DNA of 64,000 nucleotides from Actinoplanes sp. L3-i22. Lineage in GTDB: Bacteria > Actinomycetota > Actinomycetes > Mycobacteriales > Micromonosporaceae. Made by a program: the position numbers and the translations under genes. The notes under the pieces are model-generated. The model was given only the letters and a program-made list of their open reading frames with translations, was not told the DNA's origin and did not search any database. This document shows positions 43,101-52,300 of this stretch, one piece after another (positions within the stretch are counted from its first letter, which is position 1; each line of letters starts with the position of its first letter). The DNA is taken from NCBI RefSeq assembly GCF_019704555.1, contig NZ_AP024745.1:8316501-8380500 (forward strand), in the 5' to 3' direction.

Positions 43101-43841
43101 CGGGGCGGGCGACGACGGTGCCGCGTGTGCGCCGCGGGTCGGGTTCGGTGGGCTGGGCTCCCATGGGTGCGGTTCTGCCGTGCCGTTGAGGCCGGGTTCG
43201 GTGTCGGGGGCGGGGCCGGAGTGGCGGCCCGGCCCCGGCGCGACGGGCGTCAGACCACCGGCGGCCGGTGCCCCGTTCGTACCGTTGCTCAGTTTTTGCG
43301 AAAGAAAAGCGGGACCGGCGTTGCCGGCCGGGCCCCCAGCGGCCAGGGCCGGCCCGGTGTTGCCGGCCAACAGGCCGCCGAGGCGGGACTCGGTCCAGGA
43401 TTCTGTGACCGAGGGACCGGCCTCCGCCGGCGAGGATCCGGCTTCCGTGAACGAGGAAAGCGAGGAAGACAAGGAAGACGGGGAGAATGACGCAGCGGAC
43501 TCCGCGAATGAGGAGGACGGGCTGGCGAACGGGGCGGGCGAGCCGGCCACCGGCGTCCCCCGGTCCGCGGAGAGATCCGCGCCGGGAGTCCAGGAGGGCA
43601 GGAAGGCGGGCTCCCCGGCCTGCGGCGCGAAGGCCACCCGGGTCGCCGCGATCAGCCCGGACGCCTCCATCAGCCCCGCCGCCGCGAGCACCTCGGCCGC
43701 GGCCTGGGACGCCCGGCACGGTGGTGTCTCGCCGCAGGCGGGGCAGCGGGTGACGCCCTGGCCGACGGTGTGCGCGTCCATCATCTCGCGCGCGGTCCGC
43801 GCGAGGACGCTGTCCGGATTGACGTAATTCGTCGGTGCCAC
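40104..43841 (-). CDS. Giant low-complexity Gly/Pro/Ala/Gln repeat protein with N-terminal CxxC motif
   Basis: A 1,245-residue protein. The only ordered-looking part is the first 75 residues: NYVNPDSVLARTAREMMDAH, then TRCPACGETPPCRAS (Cys33, Cys36, Cys42) and AAAEVLAAAGLMEASGLIAA. The rest is a series of different repeat arrays: 13-residue AAAPGSPVAWPGS (about 42880-43080), GLKSWPAAEPEGAPTS (42530-42640), QQWPPADGAAT (42040-42240), 14-residue TQVQGGFGQSQDGA (42-bp units, about 41550-41680), GMGQPGIGQ (40860-41080), RPGLQAPDMGQHNPPAGAPG (40480-40680) and VAGQ (40260-40445). The GTG at 43841 has a GGGGCGGGGA site. No signal peptide or membrane segment. Function unknown; not recognised. Confidence 0.75.
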   Translation of the reverse strand: MAPTNYVNPDSVLARTAREMMDAHTVGQGVTRCPACGETPPCRASQAAAEVLAAAGLMEASGLIAATRVAFAPQAGEPAFLPSWTPGADLSADRGTPVAGSPAPFASPSSSFAESAASFSPSSLSSSLSSFTEAGSSPAEAGPSVTESWTESRLGGLLAGNTGPALAAGGPAGNAGPAFLSQKLSNGTNGAPAAGGLTPVAPGPGRHSGPAPDTEPGLNGTAEPHPWEPSPPNPTRGAHAAPSSPAPWSASEAAPGSPAAWPASAAAPGPSAAWPASPAAPGSPVAWPGSAAAPGSPVAWPGSAAAPGSPVAWPASAAAPGSPAAWPASETDSTPRPWPSSDPIAPGLSISAPGIPTSGPGGSDSGLPSAGPARSTFSGGTGPAVSGLSLGPVPEVPGLSGGLKPWPAAEPEGAPTSGLKSWPAAEPEGAPTSGLKSWPAADAAGGDVPAGGSTPWAVTEPASSDAPALSGLKAWPPADGTPGEPGPKAFSGHAETVGMAGLAGQPGSDFPSPGSGAPQGSVGQSNFGVAGEPSTKQWPPPEGGPAKQWPPADGAATQQWPPADGAATQQRPPTEGGATQEWPPTEGGAAQPWPPAETGATQQWQATEGGPAQSAGLSPLGGMASPAGMTQPPGMSQPAGSAQLAGLAQPAGSAPGAPPWATSATAEVPTSPSWAAPGTEAMTPGAAGPAAGGIEHAQGGFGQALGGLGQTQDGATQVAATQLQGGFGQSQDGATQVQGGFGQSQDGATQVQGGFGQSQDGAAQGPGGFGPGQGGFGGIQHGMEQAPGGMGPIAAVAPTTAAPTDLSEGAPPPWAAPPVAAAPQADVLPPLGAPLGEPMAGQVAGPSYSQQNSPLDAPRFTRSARPAGGPGNGGLGGMLPPPAPATFPVPVPGTAQPGFPGQDQAAHSGMPTAPGMASPGTAQQPAPGIGQPGIGQPGVAQPGAGPAGAPGMGQPGIGQPGMGQGGGAPGMEQPGIGQPGMGQGGGAPGMEQPGMSAGPGIGQPTVPAGQPAMAQGAVGQGAVGQGQGTVGQAPAGQVSVGQVSVGQAPGTGQNRPGLQPPDLGQHNPPAGAPGGTFGRPGLQAPDMGQHNPPAGAPGGTFGRPGLQAPDMGQHNNPVVARPGLQPPDMGQSGQVAGQVAGQVAGQVAGQVTGQAAGHAAGQVAGQAVGQMPGQAVGQVAGQMVGQSAGQVAGQEQGSGAPIDESSVPSGLPGRAAPQVARPVVAVDTGAPEDPSSAPSGLPGRP

Positions 43842-44079
43842 TGGTCCCCGCCCCCCGTGCGCATTTTTCGCGCGACCCGTCGTCCAGTTCACCCTGTCGG
43901 GTCGCTCGAATGGGCGAGTTTCCGCAGATCGGTGGGTTGCCGCGGGGAATTGGGCGGGAACCGGCGCGACGAGGGCCGCCGGTTGGTAGGGAGAGGAAGA
44001 TCAGGTTTTCACCATTCACTCACGGTGCGCATCCGAGCCCACTCCGTAACATTGAGGAACATCCAGGAGGTGACCCCCC

Positions 44080-44601
44080 ATGGACGACACCGAGCTGCAG
44101 CGCGAGCGGATCCTCCGGCACGTCAGCCCGATCATCACCGGCCGGTTCATCGGCTACCAGGCCTCGTACACGCGGGAGGTGCGGGTCGGGCGGCCGCTGG
44201 CGATCGCGGTGTTCCTGACCGCCGGCATCGCCCAGCTGCTGGCCTCGCTGTTCCGGATGAAACCGGCCCGGCGAAGTCTCAAGGACCTGCGCAAGGGGCC
44301 GGAGTTCCTGGTCACCCCGGTGCGGCTGCGGGACGATCTCGGGCAGACCTACGAGATCGAGATGCACGGGCAGCTGCCGCAGTCGGCGATGCACCGCGGG
44401 GACCTGGTCCAGGTGCGCACGGAGCCGCAGCGTGACCGTACCCTGCCGGTGAAGCTGATGCAGGTGGTGAACCTGACCACCATGCAGCCGCTCACCCCGC
44501 GCATCCCGACCCGCTGGTCGCACCTGGGCCCGGCGATGTTGCTGCAGGCCACCGCGGGGCTGGTCGTGGTCGCGGCGCTGATGTTCGTCCTGTTCCACTG
44601 A
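44080..44601 (+). CDS. Two-segment membrane protein, unknown function
   Basis: A 173-residue protein. N-terminal amphipathic part (MDDTELQRERILRHVSPIIT), a membrane segment at about 40-58 (LAIAVFLTAGIAQLLASLF), a soluble beta-rich domain at about 65-140 (FLVTPVRLRDDLGQTYEIEM; GDLVQVRTEP), and a C-terminal membrane segment at about 150-172. A near-perfect AGGAGGTGA site precedes the ATG. It is divergent from the giant repeat protein gene across 238 bp. Not recognised. Confidence 0.75.
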   Translation: MDDTELQRERILRHVSPIITGRFIGYQASYTREVRVGRPLAIAVFLTAGIAQLLASLFRMKPARRSLKDLRKGPEFLVTPVRLRDDLGQTYEIEMHGQLPQSAMHRGDLVQVRTEPQRDRTLPVKLMQVVNLTTMQPLTPRIPTRWSHLGPAMLLQATAGLVVVAALMFVLFH

Positions 44602-44787
44602 AAGCGTAGGAACCGCGACGATCGGGTACCGGGGCGTCCATGTTCGACGCACGGTTAACCACCACCCGTAAATGCTGCCCTACCGGGATGAGATCAGGCA
44701 TCGACAGCGGTAATCATGAGTCCGGGGGGACCGCTGCGACGACGCCCGTTCTCCCTCACCGCTGACGGCTGGAGAAGGTGGTGCCCG

Positions 44788-46266
44788 GTGGGTGAAAAAG
44801 TCGAGAGAACCGAGTTTTCCCGGGAGGACCGGACCCGCTACCGGCAGAAGGTCCGCCGGAGTCTGGACGTGTTCGCGACGATGTTGCGCGAGTCCCGTTT
44901 CGACTTCGAGCGGCCGATGACCGGTATGGAGATCGAGCTCAACCTGATCGACGGCAATGCCGACCCGGCGTTCCGCAACGCCGAGGTGCTCGGCGCGATC
45001 GCGGACCCGGACTTCCAGACCGAGCTGGGCCAGTTCAACATCGAGATCAACCTGCCGCCCCGGCGGCTCGGCGGGGACGACATCGCCGACCTGGAGAAGA
45101 GCCTGCGGGCCAGCCTCAACCACGCCGAGGCCAAGGCCCGGACGGTCGGCGTGCACATGGTGACGGTGGGGATCCTGCCGACGCTGCGCCGCGAGCACCT
45201 GACCGGTGAGTCGCTCTCCGCGAATCCCCGGTACGCCCTGCTCAACGAACAGATCTTCGCGGCGCGGGGAGAGGATCTGGACATCCGGATCGACGGGGTG
45301 GACCGGCTGGCGGTCACCACCGACACGATCGCGCCCGAGGCCGCGTGCACCAGCACCCAGTTCCACCTGCAGGTCAGTCCGGCGCAGTTCGCGGCGTACT
45401 GGAACGCCTCGCAGGTGATCTCCGGGATCCAGGTGGCGCTGGGCGCGAACTCGCCGCTGCTGTTCGGGCGGGAGTTGTGGCGGGAGACCCGGATCCCGCT
45501 GTTCGAGCAGGCCACCGACACCCGTTCGGAGGAGATCCGGGCCCAGGGCGTACGTCCGCGGGTCTGGTTCGGGGAACGCTGGATCACCAGCGTCTTCGAC
45601 CTCTTCGAGGAGAACGTCCGGTACTTCCCGGCGCTGTTGCCGATCTGCGACCAGGACGACCCCGCGGACCTGCTGGAACGCGGCGAGATCCCGGCGCTGA
45701 GCGAGCTGCGGCTGCACAACGGGACGGTCTACCGGTGGAACCGGCCGATCTACGACGTGGTGAGCGGCCGACCACATCTGCGGGTGGAGAACCGGGTGAT
45801 GCCGGCCGGGCCGACGGTCGCCGACACGATGGCGAACGCGGCGTTCTACTACGGCCTCGCGCGGAGCCTGGCGGAGGCCGAGCGGCCGGTCTGGACGCAG
45901 CTGAGTTTCCGCGCCGCCGAGGAGAACTTCCACGCCTGTGCCCGGCACGGCATCGAGGCCAGCGTGTTCTGGCCGGGCGTCGGCACGGTGCCGGTGACCG
46001 AGCTGGTGCTGCGCCGGCTGCTCCCCCAGGCGGCCGACGGCCTGGACCGGTGGGGCGTCTCGCCGGCCCAGCGGGACCGGCTGCTGGGGATCATCGAGCA
46101 GCGCTGCCTGCGCCAGCAGAACGGCTCGTCGTGGCAGGTGGACACGCTGCACGAGCTGGAGAAACAGGGTCTGGACCGGCAGCGGGCGCTGCACGAGATG
46201 CTGCGGCGCTACCTGCCGTTGATGCACGAGAACATTCCGGTGCACGAGTGGCCGGTGGGGGCCTGA
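44788..46266 (+). CDS. Glutamate-cysteine ligase family protein
   Basis: A 492-residue ATP-grasp-like GCS2-type ligase: ERPMTGMEIELNLIDGNADP (Mg/ATP-binding Glu), TELGQFNIEINLPPRRLGGD, TSTQFHLQVSPAQFAAYWNA, GANSPLLFGRELWRETRIPL and HLRVENRVMPAGPTVADTMA. Actinomycetes carry such enzymes although mycothiol is the main thiol; the true product may be a gamma-glutamyl amide other than gamma-glutamylcysteine. GGAGAAGG precedes the chosen GTG; upstream in-frame starts from 44716 are less likely. It ends in a strong bidirectional terminator. Confidence 0.88.
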   Translation: MGEKVERTEFSREDRTRYRQKVRRSLDVFATMLRESRFDFERPMTGMEIELNLIDGNADPAFRNAEVLGAIADPDFQTELGQFNIEINLPPRRLGGDDIADLEKSLRASLNHAEAKARTVGVHMVTVGILPTLRREHLTGESLSANPRYALLNEQIFAARGEDLDIRIDGVDRLAVTTDTIAPEAACTSTQFHLQVSPAQFAAYWNASQVISGIQVALGANSPLLFGRELWRETRIPLFEQATDTRSEEIRAQGVRPRVWFGERWITSVFDLFEENVRYFPALLPICDQDDPADLLERGEIPALSELRLHNGTVYRWNRPIYDVVSGRPHLRVENRVMPAGPTVADTMANAAFYYGLARSLAEAERPVWTQLSFRAAEENFHACARHGIEASVFWPGVGTVPVTELVLRRLLPQAADGLDRWGVSPAQRDRLLGIIEQRCLRQQNGSSWQVDTLHELEKQGLDRQRALHEMLRRYLPLMHENIPVHEWPVGA

Positions 46267-46286
46267 CGGCCGCAAATTCAAGACCC

Positions 46287-46328
46287 TTTCCCGGTACGGA
46301 CGGGGCGCTCCCCCGCCGTACCGGGAAA
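46287..46328. terminator. Bidirectional terminator, 13-bp perfect stem
   Basis: TTTCCCGGTACGG and CCGTACCGGGAAA are exact complements, and the loop has a further CGGGG/CCCCG pairing. A/T-rich ends face both ways. It lies between the convergent ligase gene and the giant surface-protein gene. Confidence 0.92.
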
Positions 46329-46347
46329 TCGGTTTTGATCGTGATTG

Positions 46348-49300
46348 TCAGCGACCCCGGCGGAACCGCCCCCAGCGCCCCGCCCGCCGCACCGGAAGTT
46401 CCGCGGTCAGGTCCGCGTTGAGGCGGATCGGCTCGCGCCGGACCACCGCGCCCGGCGCGCCGAGCGGCAGGCCGTTGCGGGTCAGGACGACCAGGGTCGC
46501 GCCGGTCCCGATCATCACGCTGGAGAGCAGCACCATGCCGGTGATCTGCACGCCGGTCACCGGCATCGTCCCGGAGTCCCCGTCGTCGTCACCGCCGCTC
46601 GTGCCACCGGTGATCCTGAGGGGCACCGCGACCGTGTTGTCGTCGACGTAGCCGTCCTGGTCGGTCGTGCTGATGGTGACCTGCATCGACCGCGTCCCGT
46701 TCCGCGCCCCGCTGCCCACCGCGAGGCTGACCAGCAGGTCGTTGCCGGAGTTGGCGACCGAGTCGGGCGCGTCGCAGATCACCGCGTTCGCGGCGACGTC
46801 GGTGGCCGGCACACAGATCGCCTCGACGGTGGTCGCCTGGACGGTCGTGCTGACCTCGCTGCCGACCGCGGCGACCTCGATCTCGGCCTTGCTCACCGTG
46901 ATCCCGGCCGGCGGCACGACGGTGAACCGCACGTTGTCGGCGGTCTCCGTGCCGCGGTTGCGGTACGGCAGCCGGATCACCGGGCCGGCGCCCGGCTTGG
47001 TGGTCACCGTGCCGCCGCGGTACTGCACGTCCAGGTCCACGTCCCAGCGGCCGACGGTCAGGTCGGGCAGCGTCAGGTCGGTGTCGCCGTCGCAGCTCAG
47101 CGCGGCGCTGACGGCCTGGTGCAGGCAGCCGCCGGTGAGCGTGGCGCCCGGCGTCGCGCCGGCGTCGACCACCGCCGGGAACAGCAGCTTCGTGGTGGCG
47201 CCGGCCGCGATGGTGACCGCGCAGGTGACGACCCGCGCGCTCGCCCCGGCGGTGCAGCCGGCCGGGAGCCTGCCGCGACCGGTGTCGGCCGGCAGCACCA
47301 CGGTGAACCGGTACGGGTCGGCCTTGTCCGGCCCGGCGTTGTGCAGCGTCACCGGCACGACCGTGGTCTGCGTCCGGGCCGGCTCGGTGACCGACCACGC
47401 GCCGGTCGCGACGCTCACCACGGACCCGGTCGCGACCGTCGCGACCAGCTGCCCGGACGCGGTGATCGCGTCGGCGGCGTCGGCCGGGTCGGCCAGCGTG
47501 ATGCCGGTCGCCCGCCAGACCGTGCTCCTGGTGGCCGTCGCATCGACAGTCACGGCGAGCTCCAGCGCGCGCGGCGTGCCGGCCGCCAGGGTGATCCCGT
47601 CGCAGACGATCGCGTCGCCGACCGGGCAGGTGGTGCCGCCCAGGGTCGCCCCGGTCACCTCGATCTCGTCGGGCAGGTCGTCGAGCGGGACGGTCAGGGT
47701 GAGGTCGTCGAACGCGGTCGTGGTCCGGATCGTCACGGTCGCGGTGCCGGACTCGCCGGCCGGGACGATCGCGCCGGCCAGGGCGATCGTGCCGTTGTCC
47801 CGCAGCGGCTGGTCGACCGTCCACTCGTCGAGCATCACGTCGCCGCTGCCGCAGGTGGCGTCGCCGTCCGGGGAGACGCAGCCGCCGTCGAGGGTGGCGC
47901 CCTCCTCGACGTCGCCGTCCACGATCAGCGGCACCGTCCAGGTCACCGACTCGGCCGCGTCGAGGTCATAGGTGCAGGTCAGCACGGTGTCGCCGGTCAC
48001 CCGGCAGTCCCGGGCGACGGTGCCGGAGAGGTCGCCGACGGTGGTGTGCGGGTGCGCGACCAGGGTGGCGGTGCCGTGGTGGGCGCCGGCCGGGCCGTGG
48101 TTGGTGGCGGTCATGGTGACCGTCCGGATCGCGCCGGGCTTGACCGTGCCGCCGCCGGGCGTGGTGACGTCCCAGGTGACCCGGGCGGTGGCGGCGCCGA
48201 CGGTGAGCAGCGGCCCGCCGCCGGTCGCGGTCTCCCCGCCCGCGGTCACGGTGATCCCGGCCGCCGTCCAGGTGTCGCCCGCGCCGGCCGTACCGCTCAC
48301 CTGCAGCGGCAGGGTGACCGTGTTGTCGCCGGTCACCAGGCTCACCGGGCCGCAGACCAGGTCGGTGGCCGACGCCGTGCAGGCCGCGCCGCCGGGACCG
48401 GTCACCGTGCCGACGACGACGCCGGACGGCAGCGAGCTCAGCGGTACGGTCACGGTCGCGTTCGCCACCGGTCCAAGAGCATTGAGGTGTACGACCGCGG
48501 CCCCGCTCCCGCCCGGCACGACCGTCGCCGCCGTCGTGCTGACCGTGACCCGCTCGGCGAGCGGCAGTGCCAGCTGGATCGGGCCGATCGGGACGTCCGC
48601 GGCCGTACACGTGCCGCTGGTGTCGGTGTCGACACAGCCGCCGCTGAGCGGGGTGTGCACGTCGGCGCCGGCGGACACCGTGATCGGCAGCGCGAGCTGG
48701 GTCCGGGCGTTGCCGTTGACGTCGGTCACGCAGGTCATCGTGGCGCCGGCCGGGCCGAGCGTGCACTTCGCGGCGAGCGTGCCGGTCGGCGTGCCGAACG
48801 TGACACCGGCCGGGGCCCGGAACGTGTACCGCACGTTGCGCGCCACCGAGCTGCCGGTGTTCGTCACCGTCGCGGTCATCGTCCCCGAGTCGCCGGGCGC
48901 CAGGGTGCCGGTCGCCGGCGGCTCCACGCCGACCGAGAGCACCGTGTCGGGCGCGCCCACGCCGGCCACCTGCACGGTCCGGTCGGTCGCCTGGTTGCCG
49001 AGGGTGACCAGCACCGTCGGGCTCCAGGTGTCGCCCGGGTGGGCGCCGTCGTGCACGGCCGCGTTCAGCGTGATCGCCCGGGCGCCGTTCGCCGCGACGT
49101 CGACGCCGGTGCAGTTCACCTCGGCGGTCAGGACGGCGCACTGCCCGCCGGCGACCTGGGCCTGGCTGATCGTCATGCCGGCCGGCAGGCCGCCCAGCGG
49201 GATGCTGACGGTGAGTCCGGTCCGGGCCCGGGTGGCGTTCACCGTGACGGTCAGCGTGCCGGTACGGCCCGGGACGATCTCCACCGAGGTGGCGGTGATC

Positions 49301-52300
49301 GGCACGGTGGTGCTGTTCAGCGTCGGGGTCAGGTGGATCGCCGGCAGCGGGGTGTCCGCGCCGGTGCAGCTGTTGTCGTGGTTGGTGTCGACGCAGCCGC
49401 CGATCAGGTCGGTGTCCGGGTCGGCGTTGGCCGGGATCCGGACCGGCAGGGTCCACTGCGCCGGGGCCGCGCCGGCCGCCAGGGTGACCTTGCAGTCCAG
49501 CTGGTCGTCGCCGACCGTGGCGCAGGCGGTGAGCGCCGGGCCGGTCAGCGGCGTGCCGAAGGTGGCGCCGGCCGGCGCCTTCACCCGGTAGACGACGTCG
49601 GTGGCGTTCGACGGGCCCGGGTTGGCCAGGGTCACGGTCACCGGGGCGTCGCTGCCCGGCGCGACCGTGGCCGGCACCAGGACCGCGAAGGTGACCGCCG
49701 AGCTCGGCGCGCCGGTCCGCGCCAGCACGCCGCTGACCTGCGAGGTCGCGCCGGTCGAGTTGGTCAGCACGATCGGCTGGCCGGGCGTCCAGGTGGTCCC
49801 GGCGGTCATCCCCGGGGCGGCCCGCAGCGTGACGCCGATCAGGTCGGCGGCGCCGGTCGAGGCGGACACGCCGGTGCAGACGATCGTGCCGGTCAGCGTG
49901 CAGGACGAGCCGACCGGGCCGGCCGCGCCGACCAGGGTGAGGCCCGGCGGCAGGTCGAGCGGGACGGTGGCGGTGAGGCCGGTCAGCGAGCGGTCGGCGG
50001 TCAGGCGTACCTGGCTGGTGCCGGTCGTGCCCGGCACGATGGTGGCCGGGGTCAGGCTCAGCACGGCCTGCGCGCTGAACGGCTTGCCCAGCGTGAACGC
50101 CGCGATGGTGGCGTCCCCGCTGCCGCACACGCCGTCGCTGCCCAGGTCGACGCAGCCGCCGCTGCTGATCGTGTCGCCCGGGGTGGCGGTCACCGGCACG
50201 TCGATCGGGAGCCGGAACTGGCGGGACTCGACGCCCAGGTCGACCGCGCAGGTGACCAGGGTGGCCGAGGCCCGGACGCAGTAGTCCGAGGCCGGCGTGT
50301 CCAGGGTGCCGAAGGTGGTGCCGTCCGGCGCGCGGAACGCGACCTTGGCGTTCAGCTTCGCCGACGGGCCGGGGTTGGTCATCGTCACCCGCAGCACGTT
50401 GCTGCCGCCGGGCAGCAGCGCGCCGTTGGCCGGCACGCCCACGGTCACGGTCATCCCGGTGCCGTTGTCCGCGGCGCCGACCGTGGCGATCTGCTCGGCC
50501 AGGGTCGCGGTGTCCGAGGTGCCCTGCTTCAGGGCGATCGCCGGGATCCAGGCGTCGCCCGGGTTCGCGAACGGGTCGGCGGCCACGGTCAGGCTGACCG
50601 GGGCCGTGCCACCGTTCGCGATGTCCACGTCGGCGCAGGTCACGACGTCACCGCTGATCGTGCACGGGGTGCCGGCGACGGTCGCGGCGGTGATCGACAG
50701 GCCGGTCGGGCGGCCGGCCGCGCCGATCGTCAGGGTCAGGTCGTCGCGGACCGCGGTGGCGCTGAGCGTCACCGTCGCGGTGCCGGTGCGGCCCGGGGTG
50801 ACCGTGGTCGGGGTGCTGGTCGCGGTGAGGACGCCGGTCAGCGGCGTCCGCAGGACCAGCCCGGCCGCCCCGGTCAGGGACGGGTCGGCGGGGTCGCAGC
50901 GGCCGTTGCCGTCCAGGTCGACGCAGCCGCCGGTGACCGTGGTCGCGGGCGGCGGGTTCGGCACTACCACCGGCAGCGCCAGGTCGGTGTGCGCGCCGCC
51001 GGCCAGCGTGATCAGGCAGCTCAGCGTGGTGGCCGACTGCGGGGTGCAGCCGGCCGGCAGCCCGGTGCCGGCGAACGTGGTGCCGGTCGGGGCGATCACG
51101 GTGACCGGGATCGCGGTCGCGGCCCCGCCGCCGGTGTTGGTGACGGTCGCGGTCACCGTCGCGGTGCCGCCCGGGAGCACGGTGTCGGCGTTCGGCGGGG
51201 CGACCGTGGCCCCCAGGACGTACGGCAGCGTCCCGGCCACACCGCCCACCCCGCCGCCGCTGACCACCTCGTTCGCGCTGTTCTTCACCTGGATGCCGGT
51301 GACCGTCCAGACCTCGCTGGCGGCCGCGCCCGCGGTCAGGGTGACCGGCAGCGAGACGGTCGCGGTGCCGGCCGCGGCGAACGGGACGGTGCAGGTCACC
51401 ACGCCGCCGGTCGGTCCGGTGCAGCTGCCGCTGTGGCCGGCGTCGAGGGCCGGCCCGGTGATGCTCCAGCCGCCGGGCAGGTTGCCGACCGGGACGGTCA
51501 CGGTCAGCGGGCTGCCCTGCGGCAGGGACGAGGTGACCTGGATCTGCGCGGTGCCGGTGCCGGACGGGACCACCGCGGCCGGGACCACGCCGACGCTGAT
51601 CTGCCGGCTGAACGGGGTGGCCACCAGGATCGAGCCGAGCGCCACGTCCGGCGGGATCCGGCAGCCGCCGTCGTTGTCCAGGTCGACGCAGCCGCCGGTG
51701 AGCGTGGTGCCCGGGCCGGCGCTCGCGTCGACCGTGACCGGGATCGCCACGGCGCTGCTGCCGCCGGCGATCAGGGTCGCGACGGTGCAGGTCAGCCGGT
51801 TGGTGCCGGGGACCGCGACGCACCCGGCGACCGGGCCGAGGGTGGCGCCGGCCGGCGGGACGACCTGGTAGGTCACGGCGGTCGCGTTCGAGGTCCCGCT
51901 GTTGGTCACGGTGACGGTCGCGGTGCCGCCCTTGCCCGGCTCGATCGACCCGATCGGGGCGACCGACGCGCCGAGCACCACGTCGGCCGGCCCGACGGTG
52001 GCCAGTTTCCGGGTGACGGTGAGGCTGTCGCTGCCCTGGCCCACCACGATGCCGGCCGGGCTCCAGACCGTGCCCGGGGTGGCCACCGCGGCGGCGGACA
52101 GGTTCACGGTGACCGGCGTCGACGTGGTGGCGCCGACCGCGACCGCGGTGCACTGGAACGCCGGCCCGGCCGGGTTGCAGGTCGCGCCGGCCGCACTGAC
52201 CGACGTGACGGTGATCCCGTTCGCCGGGCTGGGCTGCGGGACGAGCACGGTGAGGCCGCTGAGCGCGCCGTTCTCCGCGGTCAGGGTGAGCGTCGCGGCG

